Both the position numbers and the translations under genes were made by a program. A stretch of DNA of 64,000 nucleotides from Oribacterium sp. WCC10 (lineage in GTDB: Bacteria; Bacillota; Clostridia; Lachnospirales; Lachnospiraceae), in assembly GCF_900113415.1 (NCBI RefSeq), contig NZ_FOPH01000016.1:18094-82093 (forward strand), given 5' to 3'. The notes under the pieces were generated by a model. The model made no database searches, was not told the DNA's origin, and saw only the letters and a program-made list of their open reading frames with translations. Shown here piece by piece: positions 36,328 through 44,887 of the stretch; position 1 is the first letter of the stretch; the number at the start of each line of letters is the position of its first letter.

Positions 36328-36765
36328 ATGATAAACATCAGTAAAAAGGACGCTTTAAAATATCTGGAAAATACTCTAAACAATACAAGCCAAAAAGAAA
36401 TCATGGATCTTATCTATGAGACCACAGTACTTGGCAGAGCCGCCAGTGATGAAAATGCCATGTCATATTTTTGCAGGGCATATAATATAACTGCTTTCGG
36501 AGTAGAACATCAGTACAGAAATGTACTGAATGATTTTCTGCAGGAATTCGGCTCTGATCCGATACGCAGAGCCTTCTCTCAGCTTTTCACAAGATATCCG
36601 AACGGAATCTCAAAAGATTTCCCTACTTTTGCAGACATGCTGGAAGCACAGATCAAGTTGAACAATGAAAATGACGAGAAGCTTATTGAATCCCACGAAA
36701 GCATGTTTAACATCTTTTCGGCTTTCGGTAGCATTTTTGGCTCCCCAAGAGTTCGCGCAAATTAA
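36328..36765 (+). CDS. Hypothetical protein, 145 residues
   Basis: A mainly helical, soluble protein starting behind AGGAAGGTGG. It shows no recognised motif, signal peptide or membrane segment. It ends just before a hairpin shared with the convergent tRNA gene. Confidence 0.6.
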   Translation: MINISKKDALKYLENTLNNTSQKEIMDLIYETTVLGRAASDENAMSYFCRAYNITAFGVEHQYRNVLNDFLQEFGSDPIRRAFSQLFTRYPNGISKDFPTFADMLEAQIKLNNENDEKLIESHESMFNIFSAFGSIFGSPRVRAN

Positions 36766-36775
36766 GACAACATAA

Positions 36776-36803
36776 AAGGCTCAGCCCTAACGGGTTGAGC
36801 CTT
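36776..36803 (+). terminator. Hairpin between the 145-residue gene and tRNA-Lys
   Basis: AAGGCTCA pairs with TGAGCCTT around a GC-rich loop (GCCC/GGG). The T-run is weak (TTAATT). It can serve both convergent transcripts. Confidence 0.7.
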
Positions 36804-36809
36804 AATTCG

Positions 36810-36882
36810 TGCACCTTCAGGGACTTGAACCCTGGACAAACGGATTAAGAGTCCGCTGCTCTACCAACTGAGCTAAAGGTGC
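36810..36882 (-). tRNA. tRNA-Lys (anticodon CUU)
   Basis: A 73-nt cloverleaf on the minus strand: acceptor GCACCTT/AAGGTGC, D-loop AGCTCAGTTGGTAGAGC, anticodon loop CTCTTAA, T-arm with GGTTCAAGTCC, and discriminator A. CCA is not encoded. Confidence 0.95.
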
Positions 36883-37195
36883 ATTTCGTTCATCGCTCTT
36901 GGCGACGCGTTATAATATACCCTTTTCTTATGTATCTGTCAACAGTTTTTTTAAAAAAAATTTCGAAGTAAGAATTGAATGTGAATGTCATAGCAAACCT
37001 TAACAATTCTTTATACTTTTCTGTTTTCCCTTCAGCTTCATTTAAGCTTACTGCGCTATCATATGTCCATCAGATAGAGATATCTGAGCCCTATATATTT
37101 TTTTCATACTACCCGCCGGAGAAACGATAACGACAGTTTTTACTTTTCCCCAAAGAACTATCGCAATCCTCCCTCACTCTCTCCGGCAACCCTCG

Positions 37196-37405
37196 TTAAC
37201 AAAGGATAATTCCTTTTATATATACATACTGATGGGACCAATACAATGGACATCCGTTTAAAGCACCACTCACACATCACGCAGTAATCTGCACGATGAA
37301 CTCAGCGGTCAAATGCATATCCGTCAAAACCGGATGCACACAAGACCGCGCTACCATTCATACGAACAGGCCGGAATCTTTAATCGATTCCGGCCTGTTG
37401 TTTTT
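37196..37405 (+). ncRNA. Candidate small RNA with own promoter and terminator
   Basis: TTAACA (37196-37201) and TATATA (37219-37224) are 17 bp apart on the plus strand. About 170 bp on, a 14-bp stem (AACAGGCCGGAATC, 37365-37399) is followed by GTTTTTC, a terminator pointing plus, opposite to pucR whose stop codon lies in its loop. An inner hairpin (TGCATATCCG ... CGGATGCA, 37313-37337) adds structure. No protein is convincing here. The rest of the 36883-37379 gap shows nothing clear. Confidence 0.4.
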
Positions 37406-38522
37406 CTGCCTCCTTAAAGGCAAATATAGAAATGAATATCTCATCCGGTTTCCCGAAATCTATATCAAATACTTTCTCCAGTTGTGAAACTCTATACTTA
37501 ACAGTATTCAAATGAATCCCCATTTTGTCGGCAGTATTCTGCTTTGAACACATATTATGAACATAAATATCAAGGGTTTTAAAATAATCAGTCTTATACT
37601 CTTTATCATATCTCAGGATTTCACGTATCTCAGGAATTATGAAGGGACTTGTATCCTTAATATCGCGACTTAAGCATTCTCTCATATAAGCATTGTAGTA
37701 ATCCCTGAAATATTCAACGCTGCCACTGCCATTTCGGATGGCAACATCTGCCTGAACAGCATAAGCCTTAAGCAAATGCAGGCAGTCAAAGGGCAGACTC
37801 ACTCCAAGACGTATGTCCTTCCTCAAATGTTTTTGAGGAACATCGTGACCTTCTGAAGTCAGGATGTAACACTGATTACTGATCACTCCGCACAAAAGCA
37901 TGGGATCCATATTTTTAATATCGACAAGAAAAGCGCTCAACAGTGCAGAACGGTCTTTAACCGATGTATCCGCTTTGATGATATGGTATGGAGGTTTCCC
38001 GGTATATCCGGCAGATTCCAGTATCTTCCTTCCTGTACTCTCTGACTCCGGTGTATCCTGTAAAAGAAGTGCAAGCCCCTGCTCCAGAGTGGAACCCGAT
38101 GTTCTTGACTGCATTCTGAGATAAATCTCCGCCGCTTCACTGATATGTATAACCTCATCATCTGTCACAGGCTCCTGCTCGACTATGGTCAGTTTTCCTA
38201 TGGAATTATTCCCGGAAAAAATATCCATAATCACCACATCTTTATCAAACAGACTGTCATGAAGCCGCACTGGTTTCCTGTTCCCACTCACCTTCTCCAA
38301 AAGTCCGCTGCTCACCCACCTGTCGACCCGTTCCATGGTTTTTCCATCTTCAAAATCACGGATAAACGGCGTCGATGAAGGCTTGAAAGATCTCGCCAGT
38401 ATCCTATATGCCACATCCATGATCCACAGGGGATTTCTGATATACTTCGCACAGGCTTCCACATATTCCTCCAATGTCTTCGCATGTACGATTATCTCAA
38501 ACAGATCTTCTTTTCTCATCAT
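37380..38522 (-). CDS. PucR-family (CdaR-like) transcriptional regulator
   Basis: A 380-residue regulator. The C-terminal 60 residues hold the PucR helix-turn-helix (CSKQNTADKMGIHLNTVKYRVSQLEKVF). The N-terminal part is an unassigned ligand-sensing region, with a middle GGDEF-like segment typical of CdaR proteins. It lies downstream of the flavin reductase gene on the same strand, behind that gene's terminator region, and probably regulates it. AAGGAAAG precedes the start. Its ligand is unknown. Confidence 0.82.
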   Translation of the reverse strand: MMRKEDLFEIIVHAKTLEEYVEACAKYIRNPLWIMDVAYRILARSFKPSSTPFIRDFEDGKTMERVDRWVSSGLLEKVSGNRKPVRLHDSLFDKDVVIMDIFSGNNSIGKLTIVEQEPVTDDEVIHISEAAEIYLRMQSRTSGSTLEQGLALLLQDTPESESTGRKILESAGYTGKPPYHIIKADTSVKDRSALLSAFLVDIKNMDPMLLCGVISNQCYILTSEGHDVPQKHLRKDIRLGVSLPFDCLHLLKAYAVQADVAIRNGSGSVEYFRDYYNAYMRECLSRDIKDTSPFIIPEIREILRYDKEYKTDYFKTLDIYVHNMCSKQNTADKMGIHLNTVKYRVSQLEKVFDIDFGKPDEIFISIFAFKEAEKQQAGID

Positions 38523-38618
38523 AACTTTCCTTATTTTGCTGTACTCCCCGAAATGTTACCCGAATAACTCACCGGTTACCATCCTATTATACAGAAAAAG
38601 CTCTGATGTTCAAAAAAC

Positions 38619-38659
38619 GGGCAGAGAAAAAAACGTCCGTAGACATTTCTCCTCTGCCC
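38619..38659 (-). terminator. Terminator between the flavoprotein and pucR genes
   Basis: GGGCAGAG pairs with CTCTGCCC, followed by GTTTTTTG on the minus strand. It lies about 130 bp downstream of pucR's upstream edge. Read on the minus strand it comes after the flavoprotein stop and before the pucR start, so the two genes are not simply co-transcribed. Confidence 0.75.
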
Positions 38660-38787
38660 TTATGTAACATAGTGTTCGATATATAACTCGGCAAAAACAT
38701 CCGATTCATAACAATAACAAGCTGTTATGATTCCCTATTCCGAAACACTCTGTTTCTATCCTTTATCTCATATCTTTTACGTATTGA

Positions 38788-40758
38788 TTATCCTCTGGCA
38801 AATTCAGCAGCTTCTTCTCCGCAGATTCTTCCGCCTGAAAGTGCATTCATCATAGTTACACCCTCAACTAAAGGATAAGAATTATTGAACATTTCTGCAA
38901 CATCATTTCCGGCTGCGTAAAGTCCTTTGATTACAGTTCCGTCATCCTTGATAACCTGAAGGTTTGAGTTAACAAGAACTCCACCTATACCGCCAAGTGA
39001 AACAGGTCTTGCCTTTACCGCATAAAGTGTTCCATCGCCAAGACTCTTCATGTACTTAGATGCCTTTCCATATACCGGATCTACTCCATTCTCACAGGAA
39101 GCATTGTAGTCTGTCAATGTTTTCTCAAGAGTTTCAGCATCAATGCCCATGTTTGCTGCAAGCTCAGCAACATTGGCACCCTTAAATACGATTCCCTTTG
39201 AAACTCCGTCCTCAAGAGCTGCACGGAACTCAGTCCATCCTTCATCTATTGAGAACATAGGTATAGTAGGTTCATAAGCAACTGCTGTATCAACATCCAG
39301 AGCCTTTGCGCCACCCTCTTCGAGAGCCTTCACCATATCCTCTGAAATGATTGAATAGAAATACTCACCCTGTGTAGCTGCTGCATTTGAGCAAAGTGCT
39401 GTATCATAGTTCAGATCCTCAGGACAGAATCTTGCTGCACGTCTGTTTACCCAAACGCTTGTAGGCATATAGATGGCCTTTGCGATCTCATCCTTGCCCT
39501 GGCCTGTCTGGATTCCTGAGTATGAAGTTACACCGTGATACTGCTGTATAGTCTTGCCTTTACCTGCCCCGATAGCACGTGACATGGTGGCACCGTCACC
39601 GGTCTGTGTTCCTGTTGTAAATGTTTCAAGCGGGAACCCAACCTCTTCCTCAATCATATCGGCATTGGCACCAAATCCGCCCGTTCCGAGAACAACTGCC
39701 TTACATGAAATGTCATAGGTTGTGCCGTCCTTTGCAGTTGCAACAACACCTGTGATTGCATCATTCTCAGCCTTAAGTTCAGTTGCAGGTGTCTCAAAAA
39801 ATACCTGTCCGCCGGCCTCTGTAAACTTATCGATCAGAGTTGTGTAGTATCCTGCCTTGTTCTCCTGATCCTTATAAATGTGATATGTCTGGAATCCGTC
39901 AGCATGTGCAGCCTGCTCTGTACCCATGAAAGTAAACTCCATGCCGTTCTCTTCGAGCCAGTCGATAGTCTCTCCCGAACGGTTGGCAATGTTGTAGAAC
40001 AGCTGTCCGTCATCCATCCAACAGTTATAATCCTGCCAGTATTTAAGCACATCTGCCGTTGTGAAAGTTCCTGCCACGCCTGCAGCCTGCTGATCCTTTG
40101 AATCAATACCCATCGGACCACCGGCTATGATAGATACACCGCCCGGTGTTGCCGCTTTCTCAAGAAGTATAACATCAGCACCTGTCTGCTGAGCAGTAAG
40201 AGCCGCTGATACTCCGGCAGCACCTGCACCTACAACTACAACATCAGCTGTGAGTTCCTTTACCTCAGTTGACTTCTCTGCTTCTACTGCAGCGAAATCT
40301 TCAGGGTTGCCACCTGCCTCTGTGATAGCCTGCTTTACAGCCTCCATGATTGCATCAGATGTAATAGTTGCACCGGTAACCGCATCTACCACAGGACTTC
40401 CGGCCTTCACGATAGCTTCAGGAATCTGCTCGAGAGCTGCTGTTGCAACCTCGGGTGTTTCAGTATTATCACCGATCTTAACTTCAGCGATCTTTCCGTC
40501 CGCGATAACAGTTGTAACAGTCATCTTACCGTTACGTCCATCAACTGTGATGTCATAGCTTCCGTCTATTAATGCTCCTGCCTCTGCCTTCTCACCACCC
40601 TCGGATTCCTTTGCTGTCACTGTTGACTTCTCTGCTTCAGTACCTGCTGCAGTTGTCTCTTCCTGAGCCTTAGTTGTCGCAGTAGGTGTCTGTGTGGTTC
40701 CGCATCCTGTCATGACCATACCGGCAACCAACGCTGCGGATATAAGTTTTTTGTTCAT
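38788..40758 (-). CDS. Secreted flavinylated fumarate/urocanate-reductase-like flavoprotein (lipoprotein)
   Basis: A 656-residue lipoprotein (lipobox in VAGMVMTGC) with a Thr/Ala/Glu linker. Residues about 60-150 are an FMN-binding domain whose DAVTGATITS carries the Thr that ApbE links covalently to FMN. Residues from about 165 are the FAD-binding reductase domain (VVVVGAGAAGVSAAL, GGFGANADMI, near-C-terminal AAGNDVAEMF). Such enzymes accept electrons outside the membrane to reduce fumarate, urocanate or other enoates, a form of extracellular respiration. No ApbE gene lies in the window. The substrate is unknown. The start at 40758 has TGGAGAG. Confidence 0.85.
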   Translation of the reverse strand: MNKKLISAALVAGMVMTGCGTTQTPTATTKAQEETTAAGTEAEKSTVTAKESEGGEKAEAGALIDGSYDITVDGRNGKMTVTTVIADGKIAEVKIGDNTETPEVATAALEQIPEAIVKAGSPVVDAVTGATITSDAIMEAVKQAITEAGGNPEDFAAVEAEKSTEVKELTADVVVVGAGAAGVSAALTAQQTGADVILLEKAATPGGVSIIAGGPMGIDSKDQQAAGVAGTFTTADVLKYWQDYNCWMDDGQLFYNIANRSGETIDWLEENGMEFTFMGTEQAAHADGFQTYHIYKDQENKAGYYTTLIDKFTEAGGQVFFETPATELKAENDAITGVVATAKDGTTYDISCKAVVLGTGGFGANADMIEEEVGFPLETFTTGTQTGDGATMSRAIGAGKGKTIQQYHGVTSYSGIQTGQGKDEIAKAIYMPTSVWVNRRAARFCPEDLNYDTALCSNAAATQGEYFYSIISEDMVKALEEGGAKALDVDTAVAYEPTIPMFSIDEGWTEFRAALEDGVSKGIVFKGANVAELAANMGIDAETLEKTLTDYNASCENGVDPVYGKASKYMKSLGDGTLYAVKARPVSLGGIGGVLVNSNLQVIKDDGTVIKGLYAAGNDVAEMFNNSYPLVEGVTMMNALSGGRICGEEAAEFARG

Positions 40759-40872
40759 AAAACTCTCCATTCTGTACAACATCTGCAGGTTTAAGCATTT
40801 TCGGACTTTCCCGTAACCCATCAGTTTCCGTGAACATTATTCGAAAGCCAGATGCAAATTCCTACAGATTTG

Positions 40873-40905
40873 TAGTGTTAATTTTTTAACGTATCTATAA
40901 CACTA
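40873..40905. promoter_or_regulatory. Inverted repeat upstream of the flavoprotein gene
   Basis: TAGTGTTA and TAACACTA are perfect 8-bp arms 17 bp apart, about 115 bp before the gene. It is a candidate operator, for example for the PucR-type protein encoded downstream. The gap 40759-41070 holds no gene. Confidence 0.45.
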
Positions 40906-41073
40906 TATTCTCACAGATATGCCGATTTATGTATGTCTGTTTCGGACAAACGTCGAGGAATAAATCTTCCATTTAAACCAAAATCCATCTGTTATGCTCC
41001 GTCTTATGTCACCGTCATATCACGTGTGGTTCAAAAGCAGAAACTATTCACTACAGAATCATACGTAAAAAAA

Positions 41074-41095
41074 GAGACGAGGTTTCCCCCGTCTC
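41074..41095 (-). terminator. Terminator of the DEAD-box helicase gene
   Basis: GAGACG-N10-CGTCTC is followed by TTTTTTTACG on the minus strand, 73 bp after the helicase stop. Confidence 0.85.
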
Positions 41096-41167
41096 GCTAC
41101 ATAATATGCCGCGCACGCTGCATACCTTTGTACGCTGCGCGATGCTCAATAATCCGTGATCAGCCGA

Positions 41168-42799
41168 TCAGGAAGCTCTTCTGTCTCTCTTCTTGAAGAT
41201 TCTGTCATTGGCACCGGGCTTACGCTCCTTTTTTCCAAATGACTTTTTACCGCCATCCTCTTTTACTCCTGCACGCTTACTTAACTTCTTCTCAAAGCTT
41301 TTTTCAGCGTCTGCCAGAATGTCTTCATTCTTCTTGTAAAACTTTTCAAATCCTGTCTTAACAGTCTTTGTAAAGCTCTTATTTTCTTTCTTAAAGTCCT
41401 TTTTCCTTGTATCTTTATCCTTTGATGCCTTTTTGCCGGTTGTCGTTGCTTTGATCTCAGCAACAGCCTCCTCAACCGAAAGTCCCTCAAGTCTTACCCT
41501 GCGTCTCTCAAGTCTCTGCTTACGCTCTTCGCGAGCCTGAGCCATACGCTCATCATGCCCGCCTCTGTGTCCGCGTGTTCTTCTCTCGCCATGTCTTCCT
41601 CCACGCTTCATGCCTGTTTCATCGCCTTCTGCATTAGCCTTTCCGAATCTTCTTCTGGCGCCCTTCTGAACGCGCTCGATTGGAATCGAAAGTTCTGTCT
41701 CAAGCTCCGGAATCTCTTTCTGCATCATCTTCTCTATATCATAAAGAAGACCCATCTCATCTCTGCTGCAAAGAGTGATGGCTTCACCGGTCTGTCCGGC
41801 TCTTCCCACACGTCCGATACGGTGGATATATGACTCCGTCTCCTCCGGAAGATCATAGTTAAATACATGGCTGATCTTAGGAATGTCGATACCTCTTGAT
41901 GCAACATCTGTTGCGATAAGCACCTTTATATTTCCGGAACGAAAACGCTCAAGAGCATTCTGACGCTGGCCCTGAGTCTTGTTTCCATGGATTGCCATGG
42001 ATATGATGCCAAGCTTTCCAAGATCTCTCACAAGATGATCTGCTCCATGCTTGGTTCTGGTAAATACGATGGACTTCTTGACGTCCTCCTGCTTCAGAAA
42101 ATCGCCGAGAACTGTTTTCTTGCTCTCCTTCTCCATAAAGCAGATCTTCTGATCAACAGTCTCTGCAGGACTTGTTGTAGGAGCGATCTTTATAGTCTCC
42201 GGATCAGTCAGAATATCTCTTGCCAATGCCTCTATCTCCTTTGGCATGGTGGCTGAAAACATTACAGTCTGTCTATCCTCAGGAACTTCACTTACAACCC
42301 GGCGGATATCATGTATGAATCCCATATCAAGCATTCTGTCCGCCTCGTCAAGGATAAGTATCTCTATATCCTTGAGGCTTACGACACCCTGATTCATATA
42401 GTCAATGAGACGTCCGGGAGTCGCCACAAGTATATCGCAGCCTCTTCCGTAAGCGCTGAGCTGTGGTCCCTGCTTGGCTCCGCCGTAGAAACATACTGTA
42501 CGGAGTCGCATATAGCGGCTGTACTTCTTGAAATTGTCAAGTATCTGTATCGCAAGCTCTCTGGTCGGAGTAAGGATGATTGCACGAGGATTCTCGCGGG
42601 ATTCATTCTCAAGCATGTTAAGTACAGGTAATGCAAATGCCGCCGTCTTTCCTGTTCCGGTCTGTGCACATGCGATGAGATCCTTTCCATCCATCATAAG
42701 TGGTATGGCCTGTTCCTGGATAGGAGACGGCTCCTTGTAACCAGCCTTTGTTATGGCGTCAACGATGCGCTTGTTCAGATTTAATTCATTAAATGTCAT
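41168..42799 (-). CDS. DEAD-box ATP-dependent RNA helicase
   Basis: A 543-residue helicase with all core motifs: Q motif region, AQTGTGKT, PTRELAIQ, DEAD, SAT and HRIGRVGR. After about residue 375 comes a long basic tail (repeated Arg/Lys/Gly, then Lys-rich) that would bind RNA. The size and tail resemble CshA/RhlE-type enzymes that act in ribosome assembly, mRNA decay or cold adaptation. AAAGGA precedes the start. The transcript has a leader of about 170 nt with a terminator-like hairpin and a MITE-type hairpin. Confidence 0.92.
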   Translation of the reverse strand: MTFNELNLNKRIVDAITKAGYKEPSPIQEQAIPLMMDGKDLIACAQTGTGKTAAFALPVLNMLENESRENPRAIILTPTRELAIQILDNFKKYSRYMRLRTVCFYGGAKQGPQLSAYGRGCDILVATPGRLIDYMNQGVVSLKDIEILILDEADRMLDMGFIHDIRRVVSEVPEDRQTVMFSATMPKEIEALARDILTDPETIKIAPTTSPAETVDQKICFMEKESKKTVLGDFLKQEDVKKSIVFTRTKHGADHLVRDLGKLGIISMAIHGNKTQGQRQNALERFRSGNIKVLIATDVASRGIDIPKISHVFNYDLPEETESYIHRIGRVGRAGQTGEAITLCSRDEMGLLYDIEKMMQKEIPELETELSIPIERVQKGARRRFGKANAEGDETGMKRGGRHGERRTRGHRGGHDERMAQAREERKQRLERRRVRLEGLSVEEAVAEIKATTTGKKASKDKDTRKKDFKKENKSFTKTVKTGFEKFYKKNEDILADAEKSFEKKLSKRAGVKEDGGKKSFGKKERKPGANDRIFKKRDRRAS

Positions 42800-42830
42800 T
42801 TATTTTTCCTTTTTATAGATATGTATATAA

Positions 42831-42933
42831 TGATGTAATGGTCAAAAGTATCAAAGAATGTGCATGTACGATGGTTTGATACTTTATGCGTATTCATTTA
42901 TACAATAAAACTGACCGGGGCTTGCCCGATCAG
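42831..42933 (-). promoter_or_regulatory. Leader of the helicase gene: attenuator-like hairpin plus MITE end (copy D)
   Basis: On the minus strand CUGAUCGGG/CCCGGUCAG (42911-42933, one G-U pair) is followed by UUUUAUUG, a terminator-like hairpin upstream of the start. Nearer the gene lies a MITE end (TGATGTAATGGTCAAAAGTA, 42831-42850) with its own 10-bp stem AAGTATCAAA/TTTGATACTT (42846-42884). Confidence 0.55.
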
Positions 42934-42966
42934 TTGAGTAATTATTTCATCGATAAGACTCGTGGA

Positions 42967-42995
42967 AGTGTAACACAGTACCCTGAAAATAGCAA
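42967..42995 (-). promoter_or_regulatory. Candidate sigma-A promoter of the helicase gene
   Basis: TTGCTA (42990-42995) and TACACT (42967-42972) are 17 bp apart on the minus strand, upstream of the leader hairpins. Confidence 0.5.
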
Positions 42996-43065
42996 TGTCT
43001 ATTTCAAGTACAGAATAACGTAAAATAGCCGGATTTATATTTCTTTATGAAAATTTAACGGAAAA

Positions 43066-43095
43066 AGAGCCACACACCGCGAAGTGTGCAGCTCT
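43066..43095 (-). terminator. Terminator of the ABC importer operon
   Basis: AGAGC..CACAC pairs with GTGTG..GCTCT around GCG, followed by TTTTTCC on the minus strand, 144 bp after the ATPase stop. Confidence 0.8.
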
Positions 43096-43200
43096 CTTCC
43101 AACGTCTGTAAGGAGATAATAAAAAAACAATGTATTATTGGCCTAGTATATGCATCGGCGTCTTTTGTATCTTAATAAGTATTTTTTGAAAAATATTTTA

Positions 43201-43236
43201 TGACGTGAGTGTCAAAAGCATTTGCCCCTTACATCA
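43201..43236. repeat. Minimal complete copy E of the MITE-like element (36 bp)
   Basis: TGACGTGAGTGTCAAA and its inverted partner (TTTGCCCCTTACATCA) almost touch, leaving only a few bases of interior. TTTTA flanks both sides (43196-43200 and 43237-43241). The right flank contains the stop codon of the ABC ATPase gene. Confidence 0.7.
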
Positions 43237-43238
43237 TT

Positions 43239-44885
43239 TTATATCTCCAGTCTTCCGCTGCAGATTAGTTTTCCTGACTTTCTGTCAAACAGAAGGATAT
43301 TGTTGCCGGTAATATTGATTTTCTCTTCCTGTCCTATCTGATAGATCATTCCGCCGAAAATAACTCCGGTAAGAAGGAATTCTCCGATCTTAAGCTTGAG
43401 AGTCGACTCCATACCTGTAGGCATGGCACCGTATACTGTGGCATCGATACTACCGTTTTCTTCTATATCAATAGCCTCCGGTCTTATACCGATAACATAA
43501 TCTTCATCCGTAATTACCGGCTCATCCAGAAGACTCTCATCCACTTCGGTAACCTTCTGAATACGATACTTGAATACCTCGTCCTTATTGGACTTTTCTA
43601 CTGCACCCTTCCTGCTTAGTCTCTCCTGTTCAAGTCTCTGCTTTTCCTGCTCGGAAGCATCTCTCTTTGCTCTCCAGTCCTTTATATCGAACTTCTCATC
43701 AGGAACAAAGCTTGCCTTGATTCCGCCAAGCATATCTATACTGAAGTTTCCGTCAGACTGCTGATTTCCCTTAACATCCACAAAGTTCATCGAAGGATTT
43801 CCTACGAAATCCGCAACAAACAGATTGGAAGGTCTGTTGTATACTTCAAGCGGCGCCGCATACTGCTGGAGAACACCATTGTTAACAAGACATATCTTGG
43901 TTGCCAGCGTCATAGCTTCCATCTGATCATGCGTTACATATACAAATGTGCTTCCGGTTTCTACATGGAGTCTCTGAAGCTCATATCTCATCTCAAGTCT
44001 CAGCTTTGCATCAAGATTGGACAGTGGTTCATCCATAAAGAGCACCTGTGGCTGTGGTGCAAGAGTTCTTGCTATGGCAACTCTCTGCTGCTGTCCTCCG
44101 GAAAGCTCTGCCGGATATCTGTCCATGAACATTCCTATCTTAACTATTCTTGAACAGGCTCTTACTCTGGAGTCGATTTCTTCCTTTGACAGTTTTCTCC
44201 TGGTCTCAATGACTCTTCCGTCCTTTGTCACTTCGCATTTATCATTTAGCGCCTTTCCTTCATTCGCATACCTGGTCTTTATATCCGAAAGCTTTTTCTC
44301 ATAGTCCGAAAGCTTCGACTTGGCTGAAACATTTGGCTCCGCGGCCTCATGTATCTTTAGATCAAACAGTTCTTTAGCTGTGAATAAAGACAATGAAAAC
44401 GCATCAATAAGTTTGACATAAGCCTTCTTTTCATCAAGTTTTCCTGTTTTATCCAGACACTCAGTGATGGTTTCCTTAACCTTGTTTCCATTCTGAAGGG
44501 CTCTTATCATGTCCACGGTCTGCTTCGCTTCCACATCGAGAACCGGCATTTCTTCATTAATATTCTTAAGTCCGAAGGAAATGTTTTCATAAACAGTCAT
44601 GTTGGGCCACAATGCATAGTTCTGAAACAGGAATCCCACTTTACGCTTGTTTGGAGGAACATTGATACCTGCATCCGAATCAAATACCACTGTATCTCCG
44701 ATTTTTATTCTTCCCTCTGTAGGTGTTTCAAGTCCTGCTATCATTCTTAAGATGGTAGTTTTACCACATCCTGAAGGTCCAAGCAGTGTTATAAATGAAT
44801 TGTTCGGGATATTCAGGCTTACATTATCGACGCCGAAAAACTTACCCCATCTTTTAGTCACATTCTCCAATATAATCTCAGGCAT
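43239..44885 (-). CDS. ABC importer ATPase (FbpC/UgpC type) with a large helical-domain insertion
   Basis: A 548-residue ATPase with Walker A GPSGCGKTT (36-44), Q-loop Q88, signature LSGGQQQR (261-268), Walker B VLFMDEP (281-287), H319 and C-terminal TOBE-like domains. Relatives are about 350 residues long, with the signature near 135. Here about 125 extra, charged, helical residues (roughly 112-238) sit between Q-loop and signature, where the ATPase meets the permease. The C-terminal regulatory part is also extended. The stop codon lies in the flank of a MITE copy. It starts 2 bp after the permease stop. The operon resembles ferric/sugar-phosphate importers (Fbp/Afu). Confidence 0.85.
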   Translation of the reverse strand: MPEIILENVTKRWGKFFGVDNVSLNIPNNSFITLLGPSGCGKTTILRMIAGLETPTEGRIKIGDTVVFDSDAGINVPPNKRKVGFLFQNYALWPNMTVYENISFGLKNINEEMPVLDVEAKQTVDMIRALQNGNKVKETITECLDKTGKLDEKKAYVKLIDAFSLSLFTAKELFDLKIHEAAEPNVSAKSKLSDYEKKLSDIKTRYANEGKALNDKCEVTKDGRVIETRRKLSKEEIDSRVRACSRIVKIGMFMDRYPAELSGGQQQRVAIARTLAPQPQVLFMDEPLSNLDAKLRLEMRYELQRLHVETGSTFVYVTHDQMEAMTLATKICLVNNGVLQQYAAPLEVYNRPSNLFVADFVGNPSMNFVDVKGNQQSDGNFSIDMLGGIKASFVPDEKFDIKDWRAKRDASEQEKQRLEQERLSRKGAVEKSNKDEVFKYRIQKVTEVDESLLDEPVITDEDYVIGIRPEAIDIEENGSIDATVYGAMPTGMESTLKLKIGEFLLTGVIFGGMIYQIGQEEKINITGNNILLFDRKSGKLICSGRLEI

Positions 44886-44887
44886 GA

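Noticed and set aside
36303..36330. GGAAGGTGGTACGG upstream of the 145-residue gene, resembling a T-box antiterminator core
   Set aside because: No upstream stems, specifier loop or terminator are present; it works as an ordinary ribosome-binding region.
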